From: Scrofimicrobium sp. R131
GTDB lineage: Bacteria > Actinomycetota > Actinomycetes > Actinomycetales > Actinomycetaceae
Assembly (NCBI RefSeq): GCF_040256745.1
Contig: NZ_CP138335.1
Coordinates: 496,001 to 560,000, forward strand
Direction: 5' to 3'
Length of the DNA: 64,000 bases
Both the position numbers and the translations under genes were made by a program. Position 1 is the first letter of the stretch, and each line of letters opens with the position of its first letter. Below the pieces are notes generated by a model. It saw only the letters and a list, made by a program, of their open reading frames with translations. It had not been told where the DNA came from and searched no databases. This document shows, piece by piece, positions 32,442-41,712 of this stretch.

Positions 32442-34652
32442 CTAGCGGGCGTCCCTGGACGCGGACTGAGCCCAAATCCGCTTCAGTTGACGAGCCCATT
32501 CCTCCACTTGCGTCTCGGCAGAGAGTGCCCGGGCAGCCCGGTCAGAGTTCTGCTTCCACCGGGCCACCTGGTCCGCGTCGATGCCGTCGAGTGCGCGAAC
32601 GGTGGCCTCCACCGAGAAATCGTCCGTCACTAGACCCAGGTCCAGTTGGTTGACGATCGAGGCCATCTCAACTGAGGGGCCAATCAGAATGCCGAGGCGA
32701 GCCTGGACAAAGTCAAAGAACTTGTTCGGTAGGGCCAGCTCTTTGTTGAGGGACACCGGAGGAAGCACAAAGATCCCGAGGTCATACTGGTTCAGGGTGG
32801 GGACCAACTCCCGGTATGGGAGGGGATCAAGAACCCGGACCTTGCCTTGGCTTTGGTCGGCCAGGGCTTTGAGTTCCTCCAGATAGGCGGGTTCGTTGGG
32901 CATCAGGTACAGGTCAAAGGTGAAGTTGCGAGGGCTGGCGATCAGCGCCTCAATCATCAGGTGGATCGCTCGCGCGCGCTGAGCTACCCCGTGGTGAACC
33001 AGCCGGATCGGCTCGTTCACCGGTTGGGGGGAGAGATCCTGATAGGGAGTGGCATTGGTGACTACACTGGGGCGGACTCCGGTCAACTCCTCATACTTGA
33101 CGGCAATCCCTTCGCCGACGGTGGTGGCAGCTTGAGACTGGGGTAGATACAGGCGGCAGAGCCACTCGTAGTAGGGGCGAATCCGGCGATCCCACAGGGG
33201 GATCTGGCTCATAAGGCTGGGAGTGTGCTCGTGGAGGTCGACCAGAATCCCGACGCGGGGCCGGAGCCGAACCGCGACAGGGAGTGCGTCCACCTCGTCC
33301 GCCAGAATCAGGTCAAACCGGTTCCCCTTCAGCAGGCGCCACGACGCTGCGACTGCGGCCTGGCGCCAGTAGGCGAGCCGGTACCAGTGCAGGGTGATGT
33401 AGCGGCCGTACAGGTCCAGCTTCTGCGCCTCCGGCGGGATCGAGAAGTGGTGGGCCACCCCGTCCGGGGCGGGCCCGTACGAACAGGTCGTCACCTCCCA
33501 GTCCTGGCTCAGACGCTGCACCTGCTTCAGGACCCGAGCGTCGGAAGGAATGTTCGAGTAGCTGATAATGAGGAGCTTCCGACCGGCCGGCGGACGCTGC
33601 CGGACCTGTTTCCCGATCACCTTCCCCACCGCGGTCGAGCGGAGGTTGGCCTCCGGTGTCAGCGCCAGGAACGGGTTCCGCGGCAGGATCCGGGTCCAGA
33701 GCGGGAGCTGACTGCGGCCGGACAGTTCGCGGGTAAAACCGTCCGCATCCGCCTGGACCACAGCGGCCAGTAGGCGCTGGTCGGCAGCGGTGAAACGGTG
33801 TCGAGCCGGCGGGGCAAAGGCAGCAATCTTTCGGGTGAGTTGGGCAAAATGTCGCCAGTCCTGCGCGGTGAGAGCGTCTCGCTGGGCGTCCTGCTCCAAA
33901 GTTCCCAGGACGTGAACCCGAAGGAGCTTCACCGCCAGGCTGGTGCGGGTCCGCCTCGGCAACGCCCGGACTTCAGGGTCGGCCAGCAACAGTTCGATTG
34001 GGGCCAACCGGTCAGCCAAGGCCCTTGGCCTCAAGGTGACGCGCTCGCGGGCATCAGACCCCACGGTGTAGGCCGGGTCTTGCGGATAATAGGACACCGA
34101 GAGTCCGTCCGTCCACAGCCGCACCCCGGGCTGAAAATCTTCCCCGACGTGAACGTCTTCCCGGAACTGATAGCGCGGGTTTTGAGCCAGTTCTCGCCGA
34201 ATTAGTCCCAGGGGAGCGGTGCGGTAAAACAGTCGATCCCGGGCGGCCTGCAACTGCCGGTTTCTCCAGGTGAGGGGATTGAGCTCGCGGCCTGCGCCCT
34301 GGAACGTCAGCGGTGCCAGGACCACGTCGGCCCGGTCGGCCCGCTGTCGGGAGATCAGTGCGGTTAGGGCCCCCTCTTCGAACCAGTCGTCCGACCCCAT
34401 CACACCGACCAGGTCAGCCCGAGCCGAGGCGATCCCGCGGTTGAACGGAACCCCTGGGAATCCAATCCCCTCGGCGCAGGCAACCACTTCGAGTCGGGAA
34501 GAGTCGGGCAGGTCCAGGTCCTGCGGGTCCACTCCGTGCGCCACCACAATTACTCCGGCTTCGGGGCAGGACAGGACGCTTTCGCAGGCCCGGCGGATGG
34601 GGCGGTCGACCTGGTGCACGGCCACGACAATCTGTGCGGTCAACTCTGTCAT
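32442..34652 (-). CDS. Bifunctional GT2-GT4 glycosyltransferase fusion
   Basis: A 736-residue protein; the start ATG at 34652 has AAGGAG upstream, and a longer reading adds 16 unlike residues. Residues 1 to ~345 are a GT2 unit (QIVVAVHQVDRPIRRACESVL, MGSDDWFEEGA). Residues ~355-736 are a GT4 unit starting KLLIISYSNIPSDARVLKQVQRLSQDWEVTTCSYGP and ending LPNKFFDFVQARLGILIGPSVEM.... Both halves have single-domain paralogues immediately downstream (GT4 at 31263, GT2 at 30162), so the cluster holds the same pair both joined and separate. It probably adds two successive sugars to the same chain (inference). Confidence 0.88.
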   Translation of the reverse strand: MTELTAQIVVAVHQVDRPIRRACESVLSCPEAGVIVVAHGVDPQDLDLPDSSRLEVVACAEGIGFPGVPFNRGIASARADLVGVMGSDDWFEEGALTALISRQRADRADVVLAPLTFQGAGRELNPLTWRNRQLQAARDRLFYRTAPLGLIRRELAQNPRYQFREDVHVGEDFQPGVRLWTDGLSVSYYPQDPAYTVGSDARERVTLRPRALADRLAPIELLLADPEVRALPRRTRTSLAVKLLRVHVLGTLEQDAQRDALTAQDWRHFAQLTRKIAAFAPPARHRFTAADQRLLAAVVQADADGFTRELSGRSQLPLWTRILPRNPFLALTPEANLRSTAVGKVIGKQVRQRPPAGRKLLIISYSNIPSDARVLKQVQRLSQDWEVTTCSYGPAPDGVAHHFSIPPEAQKLDLYGRYITLHWYRLAYWRQAAVAASWRLLKGNRFDLILADEVDALPVAVRLRPRVGILVDLHEHTPSLMSQIPLWDRRIRPYYEWLCRLYLPQSQAATTVGEGIAVKYEELTGVRPSVVTNATPYQDLSPQPVNEPIRLVHHGVAQRARAIHLMIEALIASPRNFTFDLYLMPNEPAYLEELKALADQSQGKVRVLDPLPYRELVPTLNQYDLGIFVLPPVSLNKELALPNKFFDFVQARLGILIGPSVEMASIVNQLDLGLVTDDFSVEATVRALDGIDADQVARWKQNSDRAARALSAETQVEEWARQLKRIWAQSASRDAR

Positions 34653-34711
34653 GGTGTCTCCTTGGTTGAATCGGGGAAGTGTGCGCAGCGCGGGTCCCAC
34701 CCACGCCCGGC

Positions 34712-35953
34712 CTACTTGGCGGTGCTGAGGATAATATCGACGATCTCGCGGGCGGCCCGGTCATTGTTGCACAGGCGCTGCCAGACTTCTCGCGGGTGGT
34801 AGTCGCCCCGGTGATCCGCAACCGAGCCGATGGCCGCGGCCAACTCGGAAGCCGAGGGCTGCAGCGGAAGCAACCTTCCCGACCCCAGTTCCTCGCCGAC
34901 AATTTCGCCGCTCCCACCGGCGTCGGTGGCAACCACCGGGATGCCAGCGCTGAGCGCCTCCATGATGCTGACGGGGACCCCTTCCGAATCGGAGGCGTTC
35001 ACGAAGACATCCACCGGGTGGTGCCGGTAGAAGTCCTTCACCTGGTCATTAGGCACCTGTCCCCGCAGGTCCACCGTCAGCGAGCTCTGCTGGCGTTGAA
35101 CCTGAGAAACCCGCGTGACCAACTCGCCCAGCAGGGGGCCGGTGCCAAAGTGAATCCAGTGGACCGGCCGGCTCTGGGCCAGCTCCTCCAGGGCCTGAAG
35201 AATCGGCAGCACGCGCTTGTTCTCATTCACCGCCGAGCAGGTGACCACCGTCAGGGGGTCCGTGCCGGTGGGTTTGGGTCCAACCCCAAAATCTATCGTT
35301 CCGAGTCGGGACAGCACCACCCGGGAGTCTCCCTGCAACTGCGGGAAATGATCCAGCAGGTACCGGCGTCCGTGCTCGGAGATCAGCGCGATCCGATCGG
35401 CGCTGCGAAACAGGGCTTCGCGCAAAGGGAGCTGATATCCACGCTCAAAGTACAGATCCCCGCCGTGCAGCCGAACGGTCTTCCCGTAGTTGGCCGGCAG
35501 GAAGGGGAAGGCAGATGCGACGGCGATCCCCCAGAACGAATAGACGAAGACCTCGTCGCCCGGATCCACTGACTGTTCGATCAGGCGGGCGAACTTGAGC
35601 CCGGTGAGCGTGCTCTTCCAGGTGAAGGAAAAATCGCCCGCCCGAGTGGGGGAAGTGAACTCCGTCTTAGTCTCCTTGGCAATTTGCCAGAGCCGACGCG
35701 GCTTGATCAGCTCGGGCAGCAGCGTCCTCGGGCTGACGTTGAAGGTTCCCCGGTACTCCACGTTGTTGGGCGGGGGAACCAGGTTCTGGCCGGGAGCCGC
35801 CTTGCTGAGGACCAAAACCCGGTCAAACTGCTCGCTGAGCGCGCCGATCTCGTTGGCGATGAACGCGGTGTCCCCATGGGCGTTGGGAAACTCGGAGGTC
35901 AATAGGACCAGGACTCGGCGGCGGGCGCCGTCGGGGTTGTTTGCGTTGGTCAC
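34712..35953 (-). CDS. GT4 glycosyltransferase
   Basis: A 413-residue GT-B enzyme beginning at a GTG with GAGGAGC upstream. The N-terminal domain contains LLTSEFPNAHGDTAFIANEI. The C-terminal nucleotide-sugar region has VDVFVNASDSEGVPVSIMEALSAGIPVVATDAGGSGEIV, with the EX7E-type acidic residues. It is a cytoplasmic retaining transferase by family. It follows the GT4 gene at 36001 in the minus-strand operon that starts at the 2-epimerase gene. Confidence 0.88.
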   Translation of the reverse strand: MTNANNPDGARRRVLVLLTSEFPNAHGDTAFIANEIGALSEQFDRVLVLSKAAPGQNLVPPPNNVEYRGTFNVSPRTLLPELIKPRRLWQIAKETKTEFTSPTRAGDFSFTWKSTLTGLKFARLIEQSVDPGDEVFVYSFWGIAVASAFPFLPANYGKTVRLHGGDLYFERGYQLPLREALFRSADRIALISEHGRRYLLDHFPQLQGDSRVVLSRLGTIDFGVGPKPTGTDPLTVVTCSAVNENKRVLPILQALEELAQSRPVHWIHFGTGPLLGELVTRVSQVQRQQSSLTVDLRGQVPNDQVKDFYRHHPVDVFVNASDSEGVPVSIMEALSAGIPVVATDAGGSGEIVGEELGSGRLLPLQPSASELAAAIGSVADHRGDYHPREVWQRLCNNDRAAREIVDIILSTAK

Positions 35954-36000
35954 TTGGGGGCTCCTCTGTCTCTGATCGGCATTAGTGCTGGGGCGGGCGG

Positions 36001-37179
36001 TTAGGTGAGGTTCGACAGGATCTGGACCACCTGCTGGCCAGTGTGTTCCAACGAGCGATGCTCCCGGACCCAGCTGGCGGCTCGGTCCCGGTCATCCGCG
36101 GTCCAGGCGCGTTGGCACTGGGCTATTTGCTGCAGGACCGGGGCGATTGACTCGGTCGTGAGGGGACAGGTCCAGCCAAAGCCCTCCCGCTCAATATCCA
36201 GCGCGGCCGGTCCGACCCCCGCATACAGGACGGGAGTGCCGCATCCGAGGGCCGCCAGCACCTTGGTTGGGTAGGCAAAGTCGTAGCCGATCGCAGGGGC
36301 GATAGAGACCATGGCGGCCTCGGCTCCCCGCAACAGGTTGGCCACCTCTTCGGGACTTCGAAGCTGCAGCAGCACAATTGGCTGGGAGCCGGTGTCGGCA
36401 CTGGCCTGAGCGGCCAACTCGGTCAGGTACTCCCAGGAAGTCCCGTTGCCCACGAAGACCAGCTGAAGCTGATCTGCCAGCCGCGGATCAGCCACGAAAG
36501 CCTCCGCAAAGCGCTCGGCCTGTTGCCATTCGGAGGCAGTCCCGGCGTAAATAAGGTACGGCTTGGTGATGCCAAGGTCCGCCAGGTGACTCCGGTCGGC
36601 CGGGCCCGGATGGTAGATCCGAGTGTCGATCCCGTTGGGCACCACGTGAACATTTCGGGCGCCCAGTTCTCGCGCCCGTTCCGCCACCCCGTCGGAGACC
36701 GCGATCACCGCGCTGGCCCCCCGGAGTGCAAACCGTTCCATCCACCGGACGGCCCGCACCACCAGGGCGGAGCCGCTGGCGGATTCGGTGGCATCTGACC
36801 AGATGTCGGCGGCGTACCAGACGTAGGGCAGCCGGCGAAGAGTGCACGCGAGGCGAGCCATCACCCCGGTCGTGGGGGGAGGTTCAACCAGCACGGCGTC
36901 TGAGCGTTTGCCCAGCAGCAAGCGGAAAAAGAGGGGGAGGTCGAAGGACAGGTACGGGAGGTATCCGCGCAGATACCCGGTCTGGTCCCGCAGCACCGGG
37001 AACCGTGAGATCGTCAGTGCGCCGGCGCGTTTCGAAGCCGCCCCCGGGTAGGCGGAGGTGACCACGTGGACCTGCCAGCGCTGGCGCCGGGCTGCCGTTG
37101 TCACCGCTCCCAACCGAAACGAGGCGGCGCTCACCTCGGGCAGGAAGATCCGGGTGGCAACGGTTAGTCGCTTACTCAC
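36001..37179 (-). CDS. GT4 glycosyltransferase, WcaI/WbuB-like
   Basis: A 392-residue GT-B enzyme. The GTG at 37179 is chosen because it overlaps the epimerase stop by eight bases (GTGAGTAA), a typical coupled junction. Seen motifs: FLPEVSAASFRLGAVTTAARRQRWQVHVVTS, PYVWYAADIWSDATESASGS, VVPNGIDTRIYHPG, and FAYPTKVLAALGCGTPVLYAG. The first three resemble transferases that begin UDP-N-acetyl-amino-uronate or fucosamine-containing repeats, which would match the adjacent 2-epimerase. The precise donor is not known. Confidence 0.82.
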   Translation of the reverse strand: MSKRLTVATRIFLPEVSAASFRLGAVTTAARRQRWQVHVVTSAYPGAASKRAGALTISRFPVLRDQTGYLRGYLPYLSFDLPLFFRLLLGKRSDAVLVEPPPTTGVMARLACTLRRLPYVWYAADIWSDATESASGSALVVRAVRWMERFALRGASAVIAVSDGVAERARELGARNVHVVPNGIDTRIYHPGPADRSHLADLGITKPYLIYAGTASEWQQAERFAEAFVADPRLADQLQLVFVGNGTSWEYLTELAAQASADTGSQPIVLLQLRSPEEVANLLRGAEAAMVSIAPAIGYDFAYPTKVLAALGCGTPVLYAGVGPAALDIEREGFGWTCPLTTESIAPVLQQIAQCQRAWTADDRDRAASWVREHRSLEHTGQQVVQILSNLT

Positions 37180-38239
37180 GGGACCCCATTGTTTGGAGGG
37201 CGTCCGCGACAATCTGGGCCGCCTGGCCGGTGCCGTAAGGAGCCGCGTCGGTCGGGGCCGGTCGGGGCCGCGACGCCGCCAGGGTCAGGTCGCCTCCCGG
37301 CTGCACCAGGACGTTCCAGCCCAACTCGACCGTCTCCACCCACTCGGTCTCCGGTCGAACGGTGGTGCAGGGGACCCGCATGAGGAAAGCCTCCTTCTGA
37401 AGCCCACCCGAGTCGGTGATCACCCCCCGCGAGTTCAGCACCGCGCTGACCAGCTCCGGGTAGGGGACCGGGTCGTGCACCTGAAGGTGGCCCCGCTTGA
37501 GCGGAACCCCGAAGTGTTCACACTTGGCGAGCAGTCGCGGGTGGGCGAGCAGAACCACCGGGTGGTCGACCGCTCCCAGCGAATCGATAATCGCCTCCAG
37601 TCGGCGGGCGTCGTCAGTGTTCTCGGCCCGGTGAATCGTGGCCACCGAGTATTCGCCGGGGCCAAGGTCAGGGAAAGGCGAAGGATTGTCGCGCACCTGC
37701 TCCATCACCTGGTAAAGCACATCCGTCATCACGTCACCGGTGACCACCACCCGGGCCGGATCGACCCCCTCGCGCGCCAGATGCTCGGCCGCCACCTGCG
37801 TGGGGGCCAGCAGGAGGTCCGCACAGTGATCGGTTAGCACCCGATTGTGTTCCTCGGGCATCTGCCGGTTGAAGGAGCGCAGCCCGGCCTCAAGGTGGGC
37901 CACCGGCAGGTGAAGCTTGGCCGCGCAGATGGCTGCCGCCAGCGTCGAGTTGGTGTCGCCGTAAACCAGGACCCAGTCGGGCTGATACTCCAGGAAGACG
38001 TCGTCCAGGGCGGCCATCATGGCCCCCGTCTGTTTGCCGTGGGAGCCGGAACCCACGCCCAGGTGGACGGCGGGAGCGGAGATTCCCAAGTCCTGGAAGA
38101 ACACGTCGGACAGCAGCGGATCGTAGTGCTGCCCTGTGTGGACGATGACGTGGTCAATTCCGCGTCGGCGAAACTCCCGATCAATCGGGGCAAGCTTAAC
38201 GAACTGGGGGCGGGCGCCAACAACCGAGAGAATACGCAT
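37172..38239 (-). CDS. wecB: UDP-GlcNAc 2-epimerase family (WecB/WbpI-like)
   Basis: A 355-residue non-hydrolysing C2 epimerase: VVGARPQFVKLAPIDREFRRRGIDHVIVHTGQHYD at the N-terminus, VLVYGDTNSTLAAAI, HLEAGLRSFNRQMPEEHNR, ATIHRAEN and ITDSGGLQKEAFLMRVPC near the C-terminus. It could make UDP-ManNAc (WecB) or act on UDP-2,3-diacetamido-glucuronate (WbpI); the rest of a WbpABDE set in the window makes the second use possible. The start ATG at 38239 lies six bases after a perfect TATAAT, so the mRNA may be leaderless. It is divergent from the dehydrogenase at 38438. Confidence 0.87.
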   Translation of the reverse strand: MRILSVVGARPQFVKLAPIDREFRRRGIDHVIVHTGQHYDPLLSDVFFQDLGISAPAVHLGVGSGSHGKQTGAMMAALDDVFLEYQPDWVLVYGDTNSTLAAAICAAKLHLPVAHLEAGLRSFNRQMPEEHNRVLTDHCADLLLAPTQVAAEHLAREGVDPARVVVTGDVMTDVLYQVMEQVRDNPSPFPDLGPGEYSVATIHRAENTDDARRLEAIIDSLGAVDHPVVLLAHPRLLAKCEHFGVPLKRGHLQVHDPVPYPELVSAVLNSRGVITDSGGLQKEAFLMRVPCTTVRPETEWVETVELGWNVLVQPGGDLTLAASRPRPAPTDAAPYGTGQAAQIVADALQTMGSRE

Positions 38240-38245
38240 GTGCTC

Positions 38246-38251
38246 ATTATA
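38246..38251 (-). promoter_or_regulatory. TATAAT -10 element of a probably leaderless promoter for the 2-epimerase operon
   Basis: A consensus -10 hexamer ends six bases before the start ATG at 38239, placing the expected first transcribed base at or next to the A of the start codon. No Shine-Dalgarno sequence is seen. The -35 match is poor. Confidence 0.5.
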
Positions 38252-38437
38252 GGTGAGAGGGCTGACAGGTCCCCGAGCCCCGGTGCACAGCACCCGTCGG
38301 GTGGGGCCACGGCGTGTGTTCGCGCACAGCCCAGCGGAGAATGTGTGGCCGGAAGCGTGCGGATCGCTATGCTTGGCCTAGGTGAGTGTGGCATTTCCAA
38401 GCCCGCTCCGACTCCGAGCTAAGAGGTTGAGCAGAAT

Positions 38438-39733
38438 ATGCGCGTAGCAGTTATCGGAATGGGCAAGATTGGTTTGCCCCTGGCAGTCCAGTTTGCAGAC
38501 GCCGGACAGGATGTGGTCGGGGTCGACGTCAACCCGCAGACGGTTGATCTGATCAACCAGGCGGTTGAGCCCTTCCCGGGCGAAGCGTTCCTGCAGGAAA
38601 AGCTCAGCGAGCTGGTGCCCGCCGGTCGGCTCCGGGCCACCACCGACTATGCGGAGGCAATTCCGGGGGCCGACGCCATCGTCATCGTCGTTCCACTCTT
38701 CGTTAACGACGCCACCTGGGCCCCCGATTTTGACTGGATGGACGCTGCCACCCGCTCGCTTGCCGAGCACCTGACCCCGGGCACCCTGGTCTCCTACGAG
38801 ACCACTCTGCCGGTGGGGACAACTCGCGGGCGCTGGAAGCCGATGATTGAAGAAATCTCCGGCTTGGTTGAGGGGAAAGACTTCCACCTGGTGTTCTCCC
38901 CGGAGCGGGTGCTGACCGGTCGGGTGTTTGCCGACCTGCGAAAGTACCCCAAGCTGGTTGGTGGGTTGTCCGCGGAAGGAACCGAGCGCGGGATCGAGTT
39001 CTACCAGCAGGTACTCAGCTTTGACGAGCGCCCGGACCTGCCCCGGGAAAACGGAGTGTGGGACATGGGCAGCGCGGAAGCTGCCGAGATGGCCAAGCTG
39101 GCCGAGACCACCTACCGCGACGTCAACATCGGCCTGGCCAACCAGTTTGCCGTCTACGCGGACCAGGAAGGGATCGACATCGAGAAAGTGATCGATGCCT
39201 GCAACTCGCAGCCCTACTCTCACATTCACCGGCCCGGAATTGCCGTGGGCGGACACTGCATTCCGGTTTACCCGCGCCTTTACCTGTCCACCGACCCGGA
39301 TGCGTCCGTGGTGCGGACCGCCCGCCAGTTCAACGCCGGCATGCCCAAGTACGTGGTCTCCCGCGTGGAAGAGGTGCTGGGGTCGCTGGCCAACCAGGAT
39401 GTGGCTGTCCTCGGCGCCTCCTACCGGGGCGGAGTGAAAGAGACGGCTTTCTCCGGCGTATTTGAAACGGTCAAGCAACTGGAGGAGCGCGGCGCCAACG
39501 TCAAGGTGCAGGATCCGATGTACTCCGACGCGGAAATTGAAGCGTTCGGGTGGGCGCCCTACCACGTGGGTGAGCCGGTGGACGCGGTCATTATTCAGGC
39601 CGACCACGCCCAGTACCGGGAGCTCACCCCGCTCGACTTCCCCGCGGTCAAGCTGCTGTTCGACGGCCGGCGGATCACCGACCCGGCCAAGTGGGTTGGA
39701 ACCCCGCGCCTCGTGATCGGTCACGCCTCCTAG
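38438..39733 (+). CDS. UDP-N-acetyl-hexosamine 6-dehydrogenase (WecC/WbpA-like)
   Basis: A 431-residue nucleotide-sugar dehydrogenase that oxidises C6 to the carboxylate with two NAD+. Seen: GMGKIGLPLAVQFADAGQDVVGVDVN (Rossmann), SYETTLPVGTTRG, SPERVLTGRVFADLRKYPKLVGG, the AKLAETTYRDVNIGLANQFA helix, and catalytic cysteine in IAVGGHCIPVYP. The sequence is of the WbpA/WecC group, so either UDP-GlcNAc or UDP-ManNAc could be the substrate. It is first in a + strand operon with the membrane protein, exporter and RgpF genes. Confidence 0.9.
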   Translation: MRVAVIGMGKIGLPLAVQFADAGQDVVGVDVNPQTVDLINQAVEPFPGEAFLQEKLSELVPAGRLRATTDYAEAIPGADAIVIVVPLFVNDATWAPDFDWMDAATRSLAEHLTPGTLVSYETTLPVGTTRGRWKPMIEEISGLVEGKDFHLVFSPERVLTGRVFADLRKYPKLVGGLSAEGTERGIEFYQQVLSFDERPDLPRENGVWDMGSAEAAEMAKLAETTYRDVNIGLANQFAVYADQEGIDIEKVIDACNSQPYSHIHRPGIAVGGHCIPVYPRLYLSTDPDASVVRTARQFNAGMPKYVVSRVEEVLGSLANQDVAVLGASYRGGVKETAFSGVFETVKQLEERGANVKVQDPMYSDAEIEAFGWAPYHVGEPVDAVIIQADHAQYRELTPLDFPAVKLLFDGRRITDPAKWVGTPRLVIGHAS

Positions 39734-39734
39734 C

Positions 39735-41711
39735 ATGGGGCCGGCCTTGTCGGGCTTCGTCACTCTGGGGGGCTTGGCCCTCCTCGGGGTTGTCCTGCTG
39801 CTAGTTCCCGGAACGCTGCTGCTTCGCCTCTTCGGGTTTACCTGGACGCGCAGTCTGCTGGCCGGGCCGGTGATCTCCGGCGCCCTCTATCTGGCGCTCG
39901 CGGTGTTGCTCGGCTTGGTGGGGGTTCGCTGGGGCTGGGGACCGGTCCTGATTCTGTGGCTGGTGCTGGCGGCCGCGGTGGTGGTTCGGGAGCGGCGCTC
40001 GGCCAACCCGATTGGGTCTCGGCTGGACCGACGCAGCCCAATCACCCGCTCGGCCATTTTCTGGGGGCTGGGGGCGCTGGCGGTGTTTTTGCTGGTGCAG
40101 ATCCCCGCTTTGGTCTCCGGGATGGGCGCCCCCAACATGTTCCCCCAAATTGGGGACGCGCAGTTTCACCTGCAGGGTGCTCGCCTCGTCTACGACTCGG
40201 GCAATGCGAACCCGTTCACGGCCCTCTCTCCTCTCTACTTCTCTGAGGGGCACACCTACTATCCCACCCTGTGGCATTCGCTGGTGGTGCTGCTGTCCTT
40301 TGGCGGCGACCTGGTGGCCGGCACCAACGCGATGGCGATGGCGGTGGGTTTGCTGCTGTGGCCCGCCTCGCTCTGGGGGTTGGCTCAGGGGATTCGGCCT
40401 CGGTCTCCCTACGTGGGGGCCATCGCGATTCTGGCGGCCACCCCGCTGGTGCTGATGCCGGGGATTCAGGTCTTCGCTTTCGGGGTTTACCCCTTTGTCC
40501 TCTCCCTAACCTTCCTCGGTCCGGCTCTGCTGCTCCTCCTCTGGTGGATGCGGGAACGCCGGTGGATCCAGTTGGGAACCGTGGCCCTCGCGGCCCTGGG
40601 AGGCGGCGCCGCCCAGCCCGCCACCGGTGCCCTGCTGGTGGGGATTTTCGCGGTTGCGCTGCTGGTGTTGTCCTGGAACTTCGGGTTGGGTGCTTTTCGG
40701 GAGGGGGCCCGCGGACGCGGGCTGCTGCTCACCGCCGGGTCCTCGCTGGTCTTCGTCGGAGCGCTGCTGGTGGCCCCTCAGGTTGGGCCGTTACGGAGCC
40801 TCGGCGGGTTGGGACATCCCTCTGTCAGCTATCGGGAGGCCGGAACTCAACTGTTGGCCGGCAACGTCTACTTCATTGTGGACCGTCCGTTTGGGGGCAA
40901 ACCCGCCCTGCTGCTCTGGGGGTTGATCCTCCTGATTCTGCTGCTCGGTCTGATTCAGCTGTGCCGGTCCCTCGAAGGGGCGACGCTGCTGAGCGTGGCC
41001 GCGGTGCTGTTGGCGGCCTACTTCCTCGCTTCGGGTCCAGAGAACTACCTGCGCCGACTCACAGGCATTTGGTGGAAGGATCAGACCCGGTTCGCGCTCT
41101 ACCTGCTGGTAATTCTCCTGGTCGCCTTTGCGGTCGGATTCACCTGGCTGCTGGCTCAGGCGGGGCAACTGATTGCGTGGCGCCCACTCGTCCCCGCGTT
41201 CATGGGAGCTTGGCTAGCGATCTGCGCTGTCAGCGCAGTGCCGCTGAACTGGCTGTGGCTGGGGGATGGTCGTGCCCAGTGGATCGATCGAACCTACGGG
41301 GGGATCACCGGCGGTGACTTTGATCTTTCGGCGGATAACATTGAGCTGCTGCGGGATTTGGACCAGTACTTGGGGCCGGACGACGTCGTCGTGGGGAGCC
41401 CTCGGGCCGGAGTTCCCTGGGTGAATATCCTCTCCGAGGCCGGGCAGTTCCCTCTGTGGAAGACTGAGACCGCGCCGGAGGAGGTCTACCTGCGAGATCA
41501 CTTTGACCAGATCAACAGTGACCCCGAGGTGTGCCGAATCATCAATGAGAACCACATTACGGCCCTGCTGCGCGATGAGGGCAAACCGCTGAACCCTGAC
41601 GACCCCCACCGGGCTTTCGTTGAGGTGGACATCAGTGACGGCTTCCGGCCCATTGCCAACCGGGGGCAGGTGTGGCTCTATGAGATCACCGCCTGTGCGG
41701 GGGCACAATAG
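39735..41711 (+). CDS. DUF6541-type polytopic membrane protein (putative GT-C glycosyltransferase)
   Basis: A 658-residue protein with about 12 or more TM helices and a ~150-residue C-terminal extracytoplasmic segment. The start is one base after the dehydrogenase stop. An external loop holding FPQIGDAQFHLQGARLVYDSG and the later YYPTLWHSLVVLL resemble GT-C enzymes with an acidic catalytic loop; DUF6541 proteins in actinobacteria occur with polysaccharide genes. The C-terminal soluble part (DDVVVGSPRAGVPWVNILSEAGQFPLW) resembles a periplasmic GT-C extension. Function by context is transfer of a lipid-linked sugar outside the cell. Confidence 0.75.
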   Translation: MGPALSGFVTLGGLALLGVVLLLVPGTLLLRLFGFTWTRSLLAGPVISGALYLALAVLLGLVGVRWGWGPVLILWLVLAAAVVVRERRSANPIGSRLDRRSPITRSAIFWGLGALAVFLLVQIPALVSGMGAPNMFPQIGDAQFHLQGARLVYDSGNANPFTALSPLYFSEGHTYYPTLWHSLVVLLSFGGDLVAGTNAMAMAVGLLLWPASLWGLAQGIRPRSPYVGAIAILAATPLVLMPGIQVFAFGVYPFVLSLTFLGPALLLLLWWMRERRWIQLGTVALAALGGGAAQPATGALLVGIFAVALLVLSWNFGLGAFREGARGRGLLLTAGSSLVFVGALLVAPQVGPLRSLGGLGHPSVSYREAGTQLLAGNVYFIVDRPFGGKPALLLWGLILLILLLGLIQLCRSLEGATLLSVAAVLLAAYFLASGPENYLRRLTGIWWKDQTRFALYLLVILLVAFAVGFTWLLAQAGQLIAWRPLVPAFMGAWLAICAVSAVPLNWLWLGDGRAQWIDRTYGGITGGDFDLSADNIELLRDLDQYLGPDDVVVGSPRAGVPWVNILSEAGQFPLWKTETAPEEVYLRDHFDQINSDPEVCRIINENHITALLRDEGKPLNPDDPHRAFVEVDISDGFRPIANRGQVWLYEITACAGAQ

Positions 41712-41712
41712 G

